Assembly: GCA_003221985.1 (NCBI GenBank)
Contig: QHUQ01000234.1
Location: 1 to 6,705, forward strand
Length of the DNA: 6,705 nt
Origin: Gemmatimonadota bacterium
GTDB lineage: Bacteria > Gemmatimonadota > Gemmatimonadetes > Gemmatimonadales > GWC2-71-9
Direction of reading: 5' to 3'
A program made the translations under genes and the position numbers. Below, one piece after another: positions 6,705 to 6,705 of the stretch; position 1 is the first letter of the stretch; the number at the start of each line of letters is the position of its first letter. The notes under the pieces are model-generated. The model had not been told where the DNA came from, made no database searches, and saw only the letters and a program-made list of their open reading frames with translations.

Positions 6705-6705
6705 G

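Noticed and set aside
6658..6705. The repeat array as a CRISPR
   Set aside because: 8-bp repeats with 5-bp spacers are far too short for CRISPR repeats and spacers.

Overview
The window is one uninterrupted stretch of a respiratory complex I operon (NADH:quinone oxidoreductase, nuo), with every gene on the minus strand. Reading from the right edge leftwards in transcription order, the genes are nuoB, nuoC, nuoD, nuoE, nuoF (broken), nuoG and the first 368 codons of nuoH, which runs off the left edge. No gene on the plus strand is credible. No RNA gene, mobile element, CRISPR array or terminator was seen.

The DNA is GC-rich (roughly two thirds by eye) and the codons are strongly G/C-ending. 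From memory, the protein signatures (for example MRWTPHALLEG and the ESCAQCTQCREG cluster region in NuoF, a compact NuoG of about 480 residues, [12 protein letters not shown] in NuoB) resemble Gemmatimonadota, or a related high-GC phylum such as Acidobacteriota. This is inference and was not searched. The layout, with repeats running to the right edge, would fit an environmental contig.

Layout: 6658-6704 holds four copies of an 8-bp direct repeat with an exact 13-bp period, just upstream of nuoB. Then come nuoB (6046-6651), nuoC (5450-6049), nuoD (4185-5453), nuoE (3694-4188), the two nuoF pieces (3572-3694 and 2563-3534), nuoG (1101-2549) and partial nuoH (1-1104). Most junctions are 4-bp ATGA or GTGA start/stop overlaps, which suggests a translationally coupled polycistron. 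No gene-free stretch longer than 300 bases exists.

NuoE, NuoF and NuoG form the NADH-oxidising arm (FMN and clusters N1a, N3, N1b, N4, N5, N7). NuoB, NuoC and NuoD form the connecting module with cluster N2 and the quinone site. NuoH is the membrane subunit that closes the quinone chamber and starts the proton path. All Fe-S ligands I could check in B, E, F and G are present.

The main anomaly is nuoF. About 150 bp encoding the glycine-rich FMN-binding segment is missing and the reading frame is broken at that point. About eight further residues are missing from a loop that is constant in E. coli, Thermus and human homologues. As written, the operon encodes a complex I without a working flavin site. 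The cause is either real decay of nuoF or, perhaps more likely, an assembly or consensus error. The second item of interest is the 13-bp-period repeat array upstream of nuoB.
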